From: Bacteroidota bacterium
GTDB lineage: Bacteria > Bacteroidota > Bacteroidia > Chitinophagales > Chitinophagaceae
Length of the DNA: 16,012 nt
Assembly (NCBI GenBank): GCA_023423015.1
Contig: JAFAGE010000286.1
Location: 1-16,012 of the forward strand
Reading direction: 5' to 3'
Of this stretch, positions 1 through 7,960 are shown piece by piece. The notes under the pieces were generated by a model. The model did not search any database. It was not told where the DNA came from and worked only from the letters and a program-made list of their open reading frames with translations. The translations under genes and the position numbers were made by a program. Positions within the stretch are counted from its first letter, which is position 1. Each line of letters begins with the position of its first letter.

Positions 1-165
1 ACCTTCAGCTATGTTTAATTTAACTGATCCCGCCGCCCTTCTTATCTGCGATGACAAACCATAAAGTTCGTAGTGCGGTAACTTCTTTACGAGTGTGTGG
101 CATAGTTTCTCAATTTGCCTTGCAAACTGATATACCTGCATTTTTTTATGGTTAAGATCGAGCAT
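1..165 (-). CDS. Four-helix-bundle protein (S23/avd-like family), N-terminal part, cut by window edge
   Basis: Read on the minus strand from an ATG at 165, 55 codons stay open to the window edge. The signature YGLSSQIRRAAGSV followed by NIAEG (residues 37-55) matches the conserved core of the four-helix-bundle family also called 23S rRNA intervening-sequence protein, whose members are usually about 115-125 residues. About half the protein is therefore missing. Upstream in frame there is a TGA 18 bases before the ATG and no other ATG, so the start is well constrained; GGAG lies very close to it. The family is small, helical and often pentameric, and its role outside diversity-generating retroelements (Avd) is not known. 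No reverse transcriptase or variable repeat is visible here. It points the same way as ppc but a terminator-like hairpin lies between them, so it is probably a separate unit. Confidence 0.8.
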   Translation of the reverse strand, partial: MLDLNHKKMQVYQFARQIEKLCHTLVKKLPHYELYGLSSQIRRAAGSVKLNIAEG

Positions 166-225
166 AGCTCCAAAAATGCATCACGGAGCTATATCAAGAA
201 CAGCTAATTTCATGTCAAATTGTAC

Positions 226-253
226 GAAAAAAACAGTTTTGACCTGTTGTTTT
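226..253 (-). terminator. Putative intrinsic terminator of ppc
   Basis: Read in the direction of ppc, arms AACAG (248-244) and CTGTT (236-232) enclose a 7-base loop and run into seven T. Four further A-T pairs can form around a bulged C. The stem is short and AU-rich, but the U-tract is good. Because the A-run flanks the other side, the structure is roughly symmetrical and could work weakly in both directions. It lies about 90 bases after the ppc stop, beyond the heptamer array, so the array would be within the ppc 3' UTR. Confidence 0.5.
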
Positions 254-329
254 CACCGCTCACCTTTCACCTTTCACCGCTCACCTCTCACCTCTCACCT
301 CTCACCGCTCACCGCTCACCTCTCACCGT
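253..329 (-). repeat. Heptamer tandem array 1, 11 units, in the ppc 3' flank
   Basis: On the plus strand eleven consecutive 7-base units start with TCACC and vary only in the last two bases (GC, TT, TC or GT). Read in the ppc direction the unit is NNGGTGA. The array begins within ten bases after the ppc stop codon. Each unit contains TGA in the sense direction and 7 is not a multiple of 3, so the array closes all three sense frames. Two related arrays follow cysD and cysN in the same relative orientation. The unit is far too short for CRISPR. Open translations through this array on the plus strand are repeat artefacts. Confidence 0.9.
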
Positions 330-335
330 CTGCCA

Positions 336-2915
336 TCACACACTATTCCTTCCCGCATTGATGATTCCGAAGCTGCTGCGGATCACGAGTTTGCCATAGG
401 TGTCTTTGAGCGGGCTTGTTATATGTGCTTCGTCGAGTTCGCGGATTTTGGACAACGCATATTGCTGTATTGTAGTCAATGGTAATACTATCCGCTCGCG
501 CATCTGGATGGATAGTTGTTCAACCGGGTAGTCGGCCATCAACTCGTTCTTTCCTGACAGCTGCAATATGTAACGTTGTGTAAGCTCGTATTCCTGGTAG
601 ATCATATTGTACAGCTCACCGAAACGCGGATGGTTCGACAAAAATTCAGTCAGCGGGAAGTAGCATTTTTTCATTGCCATCTCGCAGTTATCCATGAGCG
701 TTTTGAAGAATAATGAGTTCTGGTAAAGTTGTTTCACATCTGCCCATCTACCTTTCTTCTCCAGCTGCTGCAATGCCGTTCCTACACCGTAGTAGCCCGT
801 AACATTCTGTTTCAGCTGGGTCCATGCGCCAACGTAAGGAATAGCGCGAAGATCTTTCAAGGCAAACTTTGATGAACTGCCGCGCTTCGAAGGACGGCTG
901 CCTATATTGGTTTCGCCGTAGTAGCGTAAAGGACTTACCTGCGAAAGGTATTCAACAAAGTCGGGGTGATTTTTCAATTCAATATATGAGCGGAAACTTT
1001 CGTCGGCCAGTTCGCTGAGCAGTTTATCTTCGGCTTCTTCAAGTGTCACTTCACGTTTCGAGAAAAGACTATTTGAGATACCCGCATGAATCAGCTGCTC
1101 GATGTTGTATTGAGCGGAGTCGATTGTTCCGAAGTTGGAACTTACGGTTTGGCCCTGGATGGTAAGCTGAATCTCTTCATTGGAAATATTCTTACCCATA
1201 GATGCGTAGAACTTATGTGTCTTTCCTCCACCACGTGCAGGAGGACCGCCGCGTCCATCGAAGAACACTACGTCTACTCCATAATTGCAGGAAATCTTTG
1301 TAAGCTCTTCCTTGGCTTTGTAAATACTCCAGTTTGCCATCAGGTAGCCACCATCCTTGGTTCCATCAGAGAAGCCGAGCATAATGGTTTGCTTGGTATT
1401 TCTTCTCTTCAGGTGTTGCATGTAATCTTTGTTCGAATACAACTGCTCCATTGTTGGTGCGGCATTCTTCAGATCCTCGACGGTTTCAAAAAGAGGAACG
1501 ATGTCGATCGACATGTCTTCCTTCTTCCATCCACACAGCAGGAACAGTCCGAATACCTCAATCACATTCAGCGCTGAATTGTTCTGGCTGATGATATACC
1601 GGTTACATCCTTCTACTCCGTTGTATTGCTGTATTTTTTTAATCGCCGACATCGTTTCTATCGTGTCTTTGATCAAAGGATCGTCATAATCCTGTGCCGA
1701 AATATTCGCCTCACAGTTCATGAGAACGTCAATTTTCTCTTCCGGCGAGAGCGAGGCGTAATTTTTGGGTAAACAGTTTTCCTTTTTGGCAATAGCTTCG
1801 AGCACGGTATTGTGCACCGAACTTTCCTGCCTCACGTCAAGCGAAGCGAAGTGCAATCCGAACACATGCACCTTGCTGATCAGGTTGTCGACCAGGTATT
1901 GGAATAATCCGTTATGCTGGTAGATCAGAATTTCGCGTATACGATACAGTGAGTCGAGGATATCTTTTTTTGTAAGTGCGGTACGGTGACCCGGAATAAA
2001 GATGTTGTCGTACAATTTCACTTCGAGGTCGGCCAGAATAGTGTCAACACCTTTGAATGTAAGGCGTCTTTTAAGCCTGCGGACGTCGAGGTAGTAGCAT
2101 TTGATGATTCCACCCCGAAGTGCGTCGGCCACTTTGAGTGTGGTTGCACAGGTTACATTTGGGTTGCCATCGCGGTCGCCTCCGGGCCAGAAACCCATGT
2201 TTATGATCGGGTTTTCGTCTCTCATCGCCTGGGGGAACTGGCTTTTGATAAAAGAAATGATTCTTCCTGCTGCAGCGTAGAACACGTTCTCGAGATACCA
2301 GGTAAGGCTCATCGCCTCGTCGTACGGGGTAGGTTTTTCTTTGTTGAAGAATGGTGTTTTTCCAAGCTGCTGCAGGTACATGTTGATCTGGCTTGTGTTG
2401 TTTTCGGCCAGGGCCTTTGCCAGGTCGTTGATGATGCCGAGTACTGCGCCCGGGTAGAACTGGGTAGGATGTGCCGTGAGCACCAGGCGGATCGCAAAAT
2501 CGCTGAGCTTCTCATTTAATTCGGCTTCCTTACCGTCCTGAACTACTTCCGACTCCAGGTGTTTCAGCGTACCTACACCGTTAAGGTCGTTTACGTCGCG
2601 GAATGATGCGTCTTCCAAAGCATCAAACAACACGACCTGGCGCTCCACATATTGGATAAAGCGAAACAACAGGTCGAGTTTGTCTTCTTCATTCATGAAT
2701 GAAGTGTGTTTCTGGAAGAACTCATGAATGATTTGTTCCGGACTTAGTTTCTTTTTATAACCTTCTTCACAATTATTGAGCAGGAGCGAAAGGAGGATGC
2801 CCGTTTTCTCAATGCGGTGAAATGGCAGCGAGGTAAACAGGCTGTTGTACAGCTGAAACTTTATACCGACATTATTTTTAAATTGCTGCAATCCTTTACT
2901 CGACTGGTGATCCAT
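336..2915 (-). CDS. ppc: Phosphoenolpyruvate carboxylase
   Basis: Cytosolic enzyme adding bicarbonate to phosphoenolpyruvate to give oxaloacetate, refilling the TCA cycle and feeding aspartate synthesis. At 859 residues it is close to the usual bacterial length (E. coli 883). Visible signatures are LTAHPTQ with the catalytic His at about residue 149, GFWPGGDRDGNPNVT (241-255), LDVRQES (360-366), MLGFSDGTKDGG (512-523) and the glycine-rich loop FDGRGGPPARGG (552-563). The C-terminus reads INAGRNSV, whereas many PEP carboxylases end in a conserved NTG whose last Gly lies at the active site; whether this is normal in this lineage cannot be told from one sequence. It is transcribed away from thrABC, sharing a divergent 177-base control region with the thr leader. 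Its product is the carbon skeleton of aspartate, the substrate of ThrA, which makes the neighbourhood sensible. No clear promoter was identified for it. Confidence 0.97.
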   Translation of the reverse strand: MDHQSSKGLQQFKNNVGIKFQLYNSLFTSLPFHRIEKTGILLSLLLNNCEEGYKKKLSPEQIIHEFFQKHTSFMNEEDKLDLLFRFIQYVERQVVLFDALEDASFRDVNDLNGVGTLKHLESEVVQDGKEAELNEKLSDFAIRLVLTAHPTQFYPGAVLGIINDLAKALAENNTSQINMYLQQLGKTPFFNKEKPTPYDEAMSLTWYLENVFYAAAGRIISFIKSQFPQAMRDENPIINMGFWPGGDRDGNPNVTCATTLKVADALRGGIIKCYYLDVRRLKRRLTFKGVDTILADLEVKLYDNIFIPGHRTALTKKDILDSLYRIREILIYQHNGLFQYLVDNLISKVHVFGLHFASLDVRQESSVHNTVLEAIAKKENCLPKNYASLSPEEKIDVLMNCEANISAQDYDDPLIKDTIETMSAIKKIQQYNGVEGCNRYIISQNNSALNVIEVFGLFLLCGWKKEDMSIDIVPLFETVEDLKNAAPTMEQLYSNKDYMQHLKRRNTKQTIMLGFSDGTKDGGYLMANWSIYKAKEELTKISCNYGVDVVFFDGRGGPPARGGGKTHKFYASMGKNISNEEIQLTIQGQTVSSNFGTIDSAQYNIEQLIHAGISNSLFSKREVTLEEAEDKLLSELADESFRSYIELKNHPDFVEYLSQVSPLRYYGETNIGSRPSKRGSSSKFALKDLRAIPYVGAWTQLKQNVTGYYGVGTALQQLEKKGRWADVKQLYQNSLFFKTLMDNCEMAMKKCYFPLTEFLSNHPRFGELYNMIYQEYELTQRYILQLSGKNELMADYPVEQLSIQMRERIVLPLTTIQQYALSKIRELDEAHITSPLKDTYGKLVIRSSFGIINAGRNSV

Positions 2916-3023
2916 CAGTTTTGAATATTTGTAAATAACACAATTTCCCCGCCGGCTTCAGCATTGAAAACCGGGATGGGATGTACGTTTTGAGCAGGCA
3001 AGCGAAACGGGCGTCTAAAATAA

Positions 3024-3043
3024 TTCATTTTGAGTAAAATGAA
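3024..3043. promoter_or_regulatory. Perfect 8-base palindrome in the ppc/thr divergent control region
   Basis: TTCATTTT and AAAATGAA are exact reverse complements separated by GAGT. The site lies 109 bases upstream of the ppc start and 50 bases upstream of the thr leader ATG, just before a weak promoter-like sequence. Neither side carries a clear terminator context and both flanking genes point away, so an operator is the more natural reading. No factor can be named. The rest of 2916-3092 shows no gene and no other strong signal. Confidence 0.4.
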
Positions 3044-3073
3044 GGCGGGTGTTTTTATTTAGCGTCTTTTGTT

Positions 3074-3081
3074 TACCTTAG
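3074..3081 (+). promoter_or_regulatory. Weak candidate -7 element for the thr leader transcript
   Basis: TACCTTAG differs at one position from the Bacteroidota -7 pattern TAnnTTTG and lies 11 bases before the leader ATG, which would give a very short 5' UTR. No convincing TTTG -33 element lies at the expected 17-23 base spacing. This is offered as a candidate only. Confidence 0.22.
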
Positions 3082-3092
3082 CGCACCTAAAA

Positions 3093-3185
3093 ATGATATA
3101 CCTGGTCAACCATATTGTTTTTTCTTCGCCCACTGCTGCTTCGCAGAATGGTGGAATTATTATTACATCTGCTACAACCCGCTAA
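3093..3185 (+). CDS. Putative Thr/Ile-rich leader peptide of the thr operon (30 aa)
   Basis: An ATG at 3093 opens 30 codons ending at TAA 3183-3185. The last nine residues before the terminal Arg are IIITSATT plus neighbours: three consecutive ATT (Ile, residues 22-24), then Thr at 25, 28 and 29. Thr14 and Ile2 and Ile8 lie earlier. A Thr- and Ile-rich peptide directly upstream of thrA is the hallmark of the thr attenuator of enterobacteria (ThrL), where scarcity of charged tRNA-Thr or tRNA-Ile stalls the ribosome. Here the stall codons and stop overlap two competing hairpins (3175-3214). The ORF lies 85 bases before thrA in a region that otherwise lacks a gene. There is no Shine-Dalgarno sequence, as usual for the phylum. 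Translation and function are inferred from composition and position. Confidence 0.65.
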   Translation: MIYLVNHIVFSSPTAASQNGGIIITSATTR

Positions 3186-3214
3186 GGGTTGGGACATTTA
3201 CATATAATCCTTGG
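3175..3214 (+). promoter_or_regulatory. Two mutually exclusive hairpins at the end of the thr leader ORF
   Basis: Hairpin A pairs CAACCC (3175-3180) with GGGTTG (3186-3191) around the loop GCTAA, which contains the leader stop codon. Hairpin B pairs CTAAGGGTT (3182-3190) with AATCCTTGG (3206-3214), nine pairs including two G-T wobbles, around a 15-base loop. Both use 3186-3190, so only one can form. A ribosome held on the Ile/Thr codons (3156-3179) would cover the left arm of A and favour B. Neither is followed by a run of T, so this does not look like a standard terminator. A smaller hairpin (CTGC/GCAG at 3136-3146, flanked by CCAC/GTGG) lies inside the leader and could be a pause site. Structures were paired by eye. 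Confidence 0.5.
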
Positions 3215-3270
3215 GCTTTGGCTGACAACATCACACGGGTACACAATCATTTCAATCAATCAACTCAGTT

Positions 3271-5715
3271 ATGCAGGTTTTAAAATTTGGCGGCTCTTCC
3301 GTTGCCAATGCAGAGAATATAAACAAGGTAGTGGCAATCGTTCAGAAATCATCGCAGAAAACGGCCACTGTTCTCGTCGTTTCAGCTCTTGGAGGTGTTA
3401 CCGACCTGCTGCTGACATCCGCCCGACTCGCGTCAGAAGGTGATGAAACGTACAACGATCACCTCGCGATTATTGAAAAACGCCATCTTAATGCTGTTCA
3501 GGAACTTATTCCTGTCGCCCGCCAGAGTAGCCTGCTCAGTGCTGTTAAGAGGCAATGCAATGAAATAGAAGACATCTGTAACGGAATTTACCTGTTGCGG
3601 GAACTGTCTCCTCTCACAAAAGACAGGATCGTTAGCTATGGCGAACTGCTGTCGTCCCAGATTGTGTCTGCCCGCTTCAGTGCCGAAGGCGTTGAAAATA
3701 CCTGGAAGGATTCGCGGGAGTTGATTGCTACCGACATTAATTATGGTAATGCACGCGTCGACTTCGATAAAACCAACCGGCAGATTTCAGAATTCATAAA
3801 GAAAAATCCGGCGCAGCTATATGTTCTGCCAGGTTTCATCGCGTCGGCCGGCAATAAAACAACCACAACACTTGGCCGCGGAGGTTCCGACTACACTGCA
3901 GCCATCGTAGCCGCAGCTCTGAACGCAGAAATGCTCGAAATCTGGACCGACGTGTCGGGAATTATGACAGCAGATCCCAACCAGGTAAGTAATGCGCGAA
4001 TCATCCCGCATATTTCTTACCAGGAAGCCATGGAGCTTTCGCATTTTGGCGCTAAGGTCATCTATCCTCCAACCATTCAACCTGCACTCAAAAAGAATAT
4101 TCCGATAAAGGTGAAGAACACCTTTTCGCCACTCGACGAAGGCACGCTGATCGATAGCTCAGCTTCGCAGAATGGCAACATCATTCGTGGTATAACCAGC
4201 ATCAGCAACGTAGCGCTGCTTGGCCTTGAAGGTAGCGGCATGGTAGGTATTCCCGGATTTTCGAAGCGATTATTTGAAGCATTGGCAAATGCACAGATCA
4301 ATGTTATAATGATCACGCAGGGATCTTCCGAACATTCCATCTGCGTGGCTGTGGATGACGCCACCGCTGCCAAAGCAAAAGAAATTATTGATCGGGCTTT
4401 CTCTACTGAAATTGCATCGGGACAGGTGGACCCTCTGGTAGTGGAGAACAACCTCAGCATCGTAGCGGTAGTTGGCGATCACATGAAGAATCACCCTGGT
4501 ATCAGCGGAAAAATGTTTGGAGCACTAGGCAGAAATGGTGTTAACGTGAGAGCTATCGCACAGGGTTCTTCCGAAAGAAATATTTCTGCAGTTATCTATA
4601 AATCGGATGTAAAGAAAGCAATCAACGTATTGCACGAAGAGTTCTTCGAAACTTCTTACAAACAGGTGAACCTGTTTGTGGCGGGTGTGGGTAACGTGGG
4701 CAGCAGGTTGCTTGAACAACTCCGCCAGCAGGCAAAATACCTCTTTCACCACCTTCGTTTGCAGGTGCGTGTTGTTGCATTGGCGAATAGCCGCAAAATG
4801 GTGTTCAATGAAAATGGCATCGACCTGGCTGGATGGAAGCAGGAAATGGAAAAGGGAGAGAAGATGGACATGCAGCGGTTCATCGACGAAATTCCAACCC
4901 GCAACCTTCGCAATTCGATATTTGTTGATGTTACCGCAAATGCCGAACTCGCGAAATTATATGACAGGTTATTATCGAAGAGTGTATCCGTAGTTGCGTG
5001 CAACAAAGTTGCCGCCTCCTCATCGTTTGAATATTACCGTACGCTGAAAGACCTTTCGAGAGAATACAGTGTTCCATTCCTTTTTGAAACAAACGTTGGT
5101 GCTGGTTTGCCGGTAATTGGCACACTCAACGACCTTTTGAGAAGTGGCGATAAGATCAACCGCATACTGGCTGTACTTAGTGGAACGCTGAACTTTGTAT
5201 TTAATAATTATAACGGTGAAAGAACCTTTGCCGAAGTGGTTCGCCAGGCACAGCATGAAGGATACACCGAACCGGACCCGAGGTTAGATCTGAGTGGCAA
5301 AGATGTGATGCGGAAGATCATGATCCTTGCACGAGAAGCCGGGGAGCAGATTGAGATGGAAGACATCACCAATGAATCATTTATGCCAGATTCGTGCATG
5401 ACCGGTGACGTTGAAAATTTCTATGCACAAATGGAAAAAGAAGAAGCTCATTTCAAAAAAATATATGCAAAAGCCGCTGCCAATGGTAATAAGCTGAAAT
5501 TTGTTGCGAGTTATGAAAATGGAAAGGCTGCAGTGGGATTAAGAGAGATTGATCCGCAACACGACTTCTACCATTTGTATGGAAAAGATAACGTGGTATT
5601 GTTTTACACCGACCGCTATCCGGAGCAGCCGCTCGTGGTAAAAGGCGCCGGTGCGGGTGCAGAAGTAACAGCTTCCGGTGTTTTTGCAGATATCATTAGG
5701 GCGTCCAAAATTTGA
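3271..5715 (+). CDS. thrA: Bifunctional aspartokinase / homoserine dehydrogenase I
   Basis: Catalyses the first and third steps from aspartate to threonine: phosphorylation of aspartate and NAD(P)H reduction of aspartate semialdehyde to homoserine. The 814 residues match the usual fused form (E. coli ThrA 820). The kinase domain covers about 1-290, with KFGGSSVAN (5-13) and GRGGSDYTAA (202-211). Two ACT-type regulatory segments follow at about 310-460 (VIMITQGSSEHS, VRAIAQGSSERN), where threonine normally inhibits. The dehydrogenase starts near 467 with the nucleotide-binding GVGNVG (472-477) and has GTLNFVFNNY (638-647) and GYTEPDPRLDLSGKDVMRK (664-682), containing the substrate-site Asp and Lys. 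It is first of the tightly spaced thrABC operon and is preceded by a Thr/Ile-rich leader ORF, which suggests attenuation in addition to feedback inhibition. The start is ATG 3271, since the KFGG motif follows at once. No Shine-Dalgarno sequence is visible. Confidence 0.97.
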   Translation: MQVLKFGGSSVANAENINKVVAIVQKSSQKTATVLVVSALGGVTDLLLTSARLASEGDETYNDHLAIIEKRHLNAVQELIPVARQSSLLSAVKRQCNEIEDICNGIYLLRELSPLTKDRIVSYGELLSSQIVSARFSAEGVENTWKDSRELIATDINYGNARVDFDKTNRQISEFIKKNPAQLYVLPGFIASAGNKTTTTLGRGGSDYTAAIVAAALNAEMLEIWTDVSGIMTADPNQVSNARIIPHISYQEAMELSHFGAKVIYPPTIQPALKKNIPIKVKNTFSPLDEGTLIDSSASQNGNIIRGITSISNVALLGLEGSGMVGIPGFSKRLFEALANAQINVIMITQGSSEHSICVAVDDATAAKAKEIIDRAFSTEIASGQVDPLVVENNLSIVAVVGDHMKNHPGISGKMFGALGRNGVNVRAIAQGSSERNISAVIYKSDVKKAINVLHEEFFETSYKQVNLFVAGVGNVGSRLLEQLRQQAKYLFHHLRLQVRVVALANSRKMVFNENGIDLAGWKQEMEKGEKMDMQRFIDEIPTRNLRNSIFVDVTANAELAKLYDRLLSKSVSVVACNKVAASSSFEYYRTLKDLSREYSVPFLFETNVGAGLPVIGTLNDLLRSGDKINRILAVLSGTLNFVFNNYNGERTFAEVVRQAQHEGYTEPDPRLDLSGKDVMRKIMILAREAGEQIEMEDITNESFMPDSCMTGDVENFYAQMEKEEAHFKKIYAKAAANGNKLKFVASYENGKAAVGLREIDPQHDFYHLYGKDNVVLFYTDRYPEQPLVVKGAGAGAEVTASGVFADIIRASKI

Positions 5716-5719
5716 GAGC

Positions 5720-6655
5720 ATGAAAACAGTAAAGGTTCTCGCTCCAGCCTCGGTAGCTAATCTTGTGTGCGGATTCGACGTGCTCGGTATGGCCCTTGCC
5801 GACCCTGCCGATGAAATGACGATGAGCCTGTCGAACAAACCCGGCATCCGGATAATTCACGAAGATGCTTATGGTTTGCCGGAAGCGGCAGAAAAGAATG
5901 TTGCCGGCGCAGCCCTGATGGCAATGATGAAAGAGTTGGATCCTTCAATCGGGTTCACACTAAGAGTGAACAAATGTATTAAGCCAGGTAGCGGACTGGG
6001 TTCAAGTGCAGCCAGCGCAGCTGGTGCAGTGGCAGCGGCTAATGCTCTTTTAGATGATAAATTTTCCACCGACGACCTTGTTAGGTTTGCGATGTCGGGC
6101 GAAAAACTCGCTTCCGGCGTAAAGCACGCCGATAATATTGCACCCTGCCTGTATGGAGGCATTACACTGATCCGCGCGATTCATCCCCTCGATATAGTAC
6201 GATTATCTTTTCCCGACCTTTACGTTACGGTTGTGCATCCACAGATTGAAGTAAAAACTTCCGACGCGCGCCAGATACTGCGTAAACAGGTGTTGCTGAA
6301 AGATGCAATCCGCCAATGGGGAAATATCGCCGGACTGGTAGCCGGATTCATGCAGAAAGACTATGATCTGATTGGCCGCTCGCTGGAAGATGTGATCATT
6401 GAACCCGTGAGAAGTATCCTGATACCCGGTTTTGATGACGTGAAAACCAGGTGCCTGGAAGCAGGAGCTCTTGGTGGTGGAATTTCCGGATCAGGTCCTT
6501 CGGTTTTTATGCTGAGTGTTGAAGAAAGAACGGCACAACGTGTGCGGGAAGTGATGGAAGATGTTTATGGCTCGCTCGGCATCGATTATAAAATATACGT
6601 AACTCGCATCGACGAAAAAGGCGTGAAGATAAATGAAGTACTACAGCACCAATAA
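5720..6655 (+). CDS. thrB: Homoserine kinase
   Basis: GHMP-family kinase that makes O-phosphohomoserine from homoserine and ATP, in the cytosol. Starting at ATG 5720 the protein is 311 residues, matching the family (E. coli 310). An upstream in-frame ATG at 5678 would add 14 residues from inside thrA and is rejected. The N-terminus VKVLAPASVANLVCGFDVLG carries the typical APAS..N...GFD motif. The ATP-binding GHMP loop PGSGLGSSAASAAG is at 89-102, and GALGGGISGSGPSVF near the C-terminus is the third GHMP motif. Four bases separate it from the thrA stop (GAGAG precedes the ATG), and its end overlaps thrC by 23 bases, so the three genes should be translationally coupled. Confidence 0.96.
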   Translation: MKTVKVLAPASVANLVCGFDVLGMALADPADEMTMSLSNKPGIRIIHEDAYGLPEAAEKNVAGAALMAMMKELDPSIGFTLRVNKCIKPGSGLGSSAASAAGAVAAANALLDDKFSTDDLVRFAMSGEKLASGVKHADNIAPCLYGGITLIRAIHPLDIVRLSFPDLYVTVVHPQIEVKTSDARQILRKQVLLKDAIRQWGNIAGLVAGFMQKDYDLIGRSLEDVIIEPVRSILIPGFDDVKTRCLEAGALGGGISGSGPSVFMLSVEERTAQRVREVMEDVYGSLGIDYKIYVTRIDEKGVKINEVLQHQ

Positions 6656-7928
6656 ACAATCACCCGCAGCAGACTTCCACGAAGCAACCATCAGGGGACA
6701 GGCGCCTGATAAAGGCCTTTACTTCCCCGAAAGTATACCGGTACTGCCGCCGTCGTTTTTTGATGAGCTGCGGAATCTTGATAAAACCGAGGTAGGCTTC
6801 CGAATCATTGAACCTTATGTTGGAGGAACCATACCCGCCGATGAATTGAGACGTATTGTTGCTGAAACAGTCGACTTCCCATTCCCACTGGTCCAGGTTA
6901 GCGAAAACATCTATTCACTGGAATTGTTTCATGGTCCTACGCTTGCTTTTAAAGACGTGGGCGCCCGGTTTATGAGCCGATGCCTTGGCTATTTTTCCCG
7001 CGAACGTTCTGAGAAAGTGCACGTGTTGGTAGCTACTTCCGGCGATACCGGCGGTGCAGTGGCGAGCGGCTTTTTCAACGTGGAAGGGGTGGATGTAGTC
7101 ATTCTTTATCCCTCGGGGAAAGTGAGCTCCGTACAGGAAAAGCAACTAACTACCCTGGGCCATAATATTCATGCACTGGAAGTTGACGGCTCGTTCGACG
7201 ACTGCCAGCGTATGGTGAAGCAGGCGTTCATGGATAAGGAACTTACAAACAAACTGTTCCTGACATCAGCGAACAGCATCAACGTAGCGAGGTGGCTCCC
7301 TCAGCAGTTCTACTACTTCTTTGCCATGCAACAGTGGCAACACCAGGAACCCCCGGTTATCAGTGTTCCAAGCGGAAACTTCGGAAATATCTGCGCCGGT
7401 CTGCTGGCTCATCGTTCCGGTCTGCCCGTTAAACATTTTGTGGCAGCCTGCAATGCAAACGAAGTGGTGCCTGCCTATTTCGCCAGCGGTGAGTACCATC
7501 CGGCGCCTGCAAAAGCTACCATCTCGAATGCGATGGACGTTGGTGATCCCAGCAACTTCGTACGGATGCTGAAGATCTTCGACGACAATTTCGGAAAGCT
7601 GACCGATAAGGTTTCAGCTTACACCATCTCTGACGATGATACCCGGAAAACCATATTAGATGTAAAGAATAAGACCGGCTACCTGCCCGATCCTCATGGG
7701 GCGGTCGCATACGCTGCCGTGAAGCGATACCTGCAAAATAATCCAGGCGATAAGGCCATATTTCTTGAAACGGCACACCCCATAAAGTTCTACGATGTGG
7801 TGGAACCGCTGACCGGAGAAGCCATTCCTGCGCCGGAAAGCGTTCGGGGCATCATGGACAAACATAAGGTGAGCACAAAAATCGGGACCTACTACACGGA
7901 GCTGAAAGATTTTCTGCTACATAGGTAA
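6633..7928 (+). CDS. thrC: Threonine synthase
   Basis: PLP enzyme converting O-phosphohomoserine to threonine, the last step of the operon's pathway. The 431 residues fit the threonine synthase branch found in Bacteroidota and E. coli (428). The N-terminus MKYYSTNKQSPAADFHEA and APDKGLYFPE are typical and fix the start at 6633 inside thrB. The PLP-binding Lys is in HGPTLAFKDVGARFM at residue 107. ATSGDTGGAVASGF is the substrate-loop motif, SANSINVARWLPQ the next conserved block, and SVPSGNFGNICAGL the phosphate-binding loop of PLP. The 23-base overlap with thrB suggests coupled translation. A terminator-like AU hairpin with T-run follows 33 bases after the stop, ending the operon. Confidence 0.97.
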   Translation: MKYYSTNKQSPAADFHEATIRGQAPDKGLYFPESIPVLPPSFFDELRNLDKTEVGFRIIEPYVGGTIPADELRRIVAETVDFPFPLVQVSENIYSLELFHGPTLAFKDVGARFMSRCLGYFSRERSEKVHVLVATSGDTGGAVASGFFNVEGVDVVILYPSGKVSSVQEKQLTTLGHNIHALEVDGSFDDCQRMVKQAFMDKELTNKLFLTSANSINVARWLPQQFYYFFAMQQWQHQEPPVISVPSGNFGNICAGLLAHRSGLPVKHFVAACNANEVVPAYFASGEYHPAPAKATISNAMDVGDPSNFVRMLKIFDDNFGKLTDKVSAYTISDDDTRKTILDVKNKTGYLPDPHGAVAYAAVKRYLQNNPGDKAIFLETAHPIKFYDVVEPLTGEAIPAPESVRGIMDKHKVSTKIGTYYTELKDFLLHR

Positions 7929-7960
7929 TTAGTTCAACGATTTGTCCTTAAAAGAATCCT

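Noticed and set aside
253..329. Possible CRISPR array
   Set aside because: Units of 7 bases without spacers and no cas genes; a simple tandem repeat.
176..361. Plus-strand 61-codon ORF rich in His, Ser, Pro and Leu
   Set aside because: It is the translation of the heptamer array and the ppc terminator on the non-sense side; the periodic peptide is a repeat artefact.
1086..1577. Plus-strand ORFs opposite ppc (also 1429-1689 and 1986-2519)
   Set aside because: Shadows of the strongly conserved ppc frame; no family resemblance.
3189..3443. Plus-strand 84-codon ORF starting in the thr leader region
   Set aside because: It runs into thrA in another frame and shows no domain; the ThrA frame is unambiguous.
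5678..5719. Longer N-terminus of homoserine kinase from an upstream ATG
   Set aside because: The extra residues overlap the thrA end and lie before the conserved N-terminus; ATG 5720 gives the normal family length.
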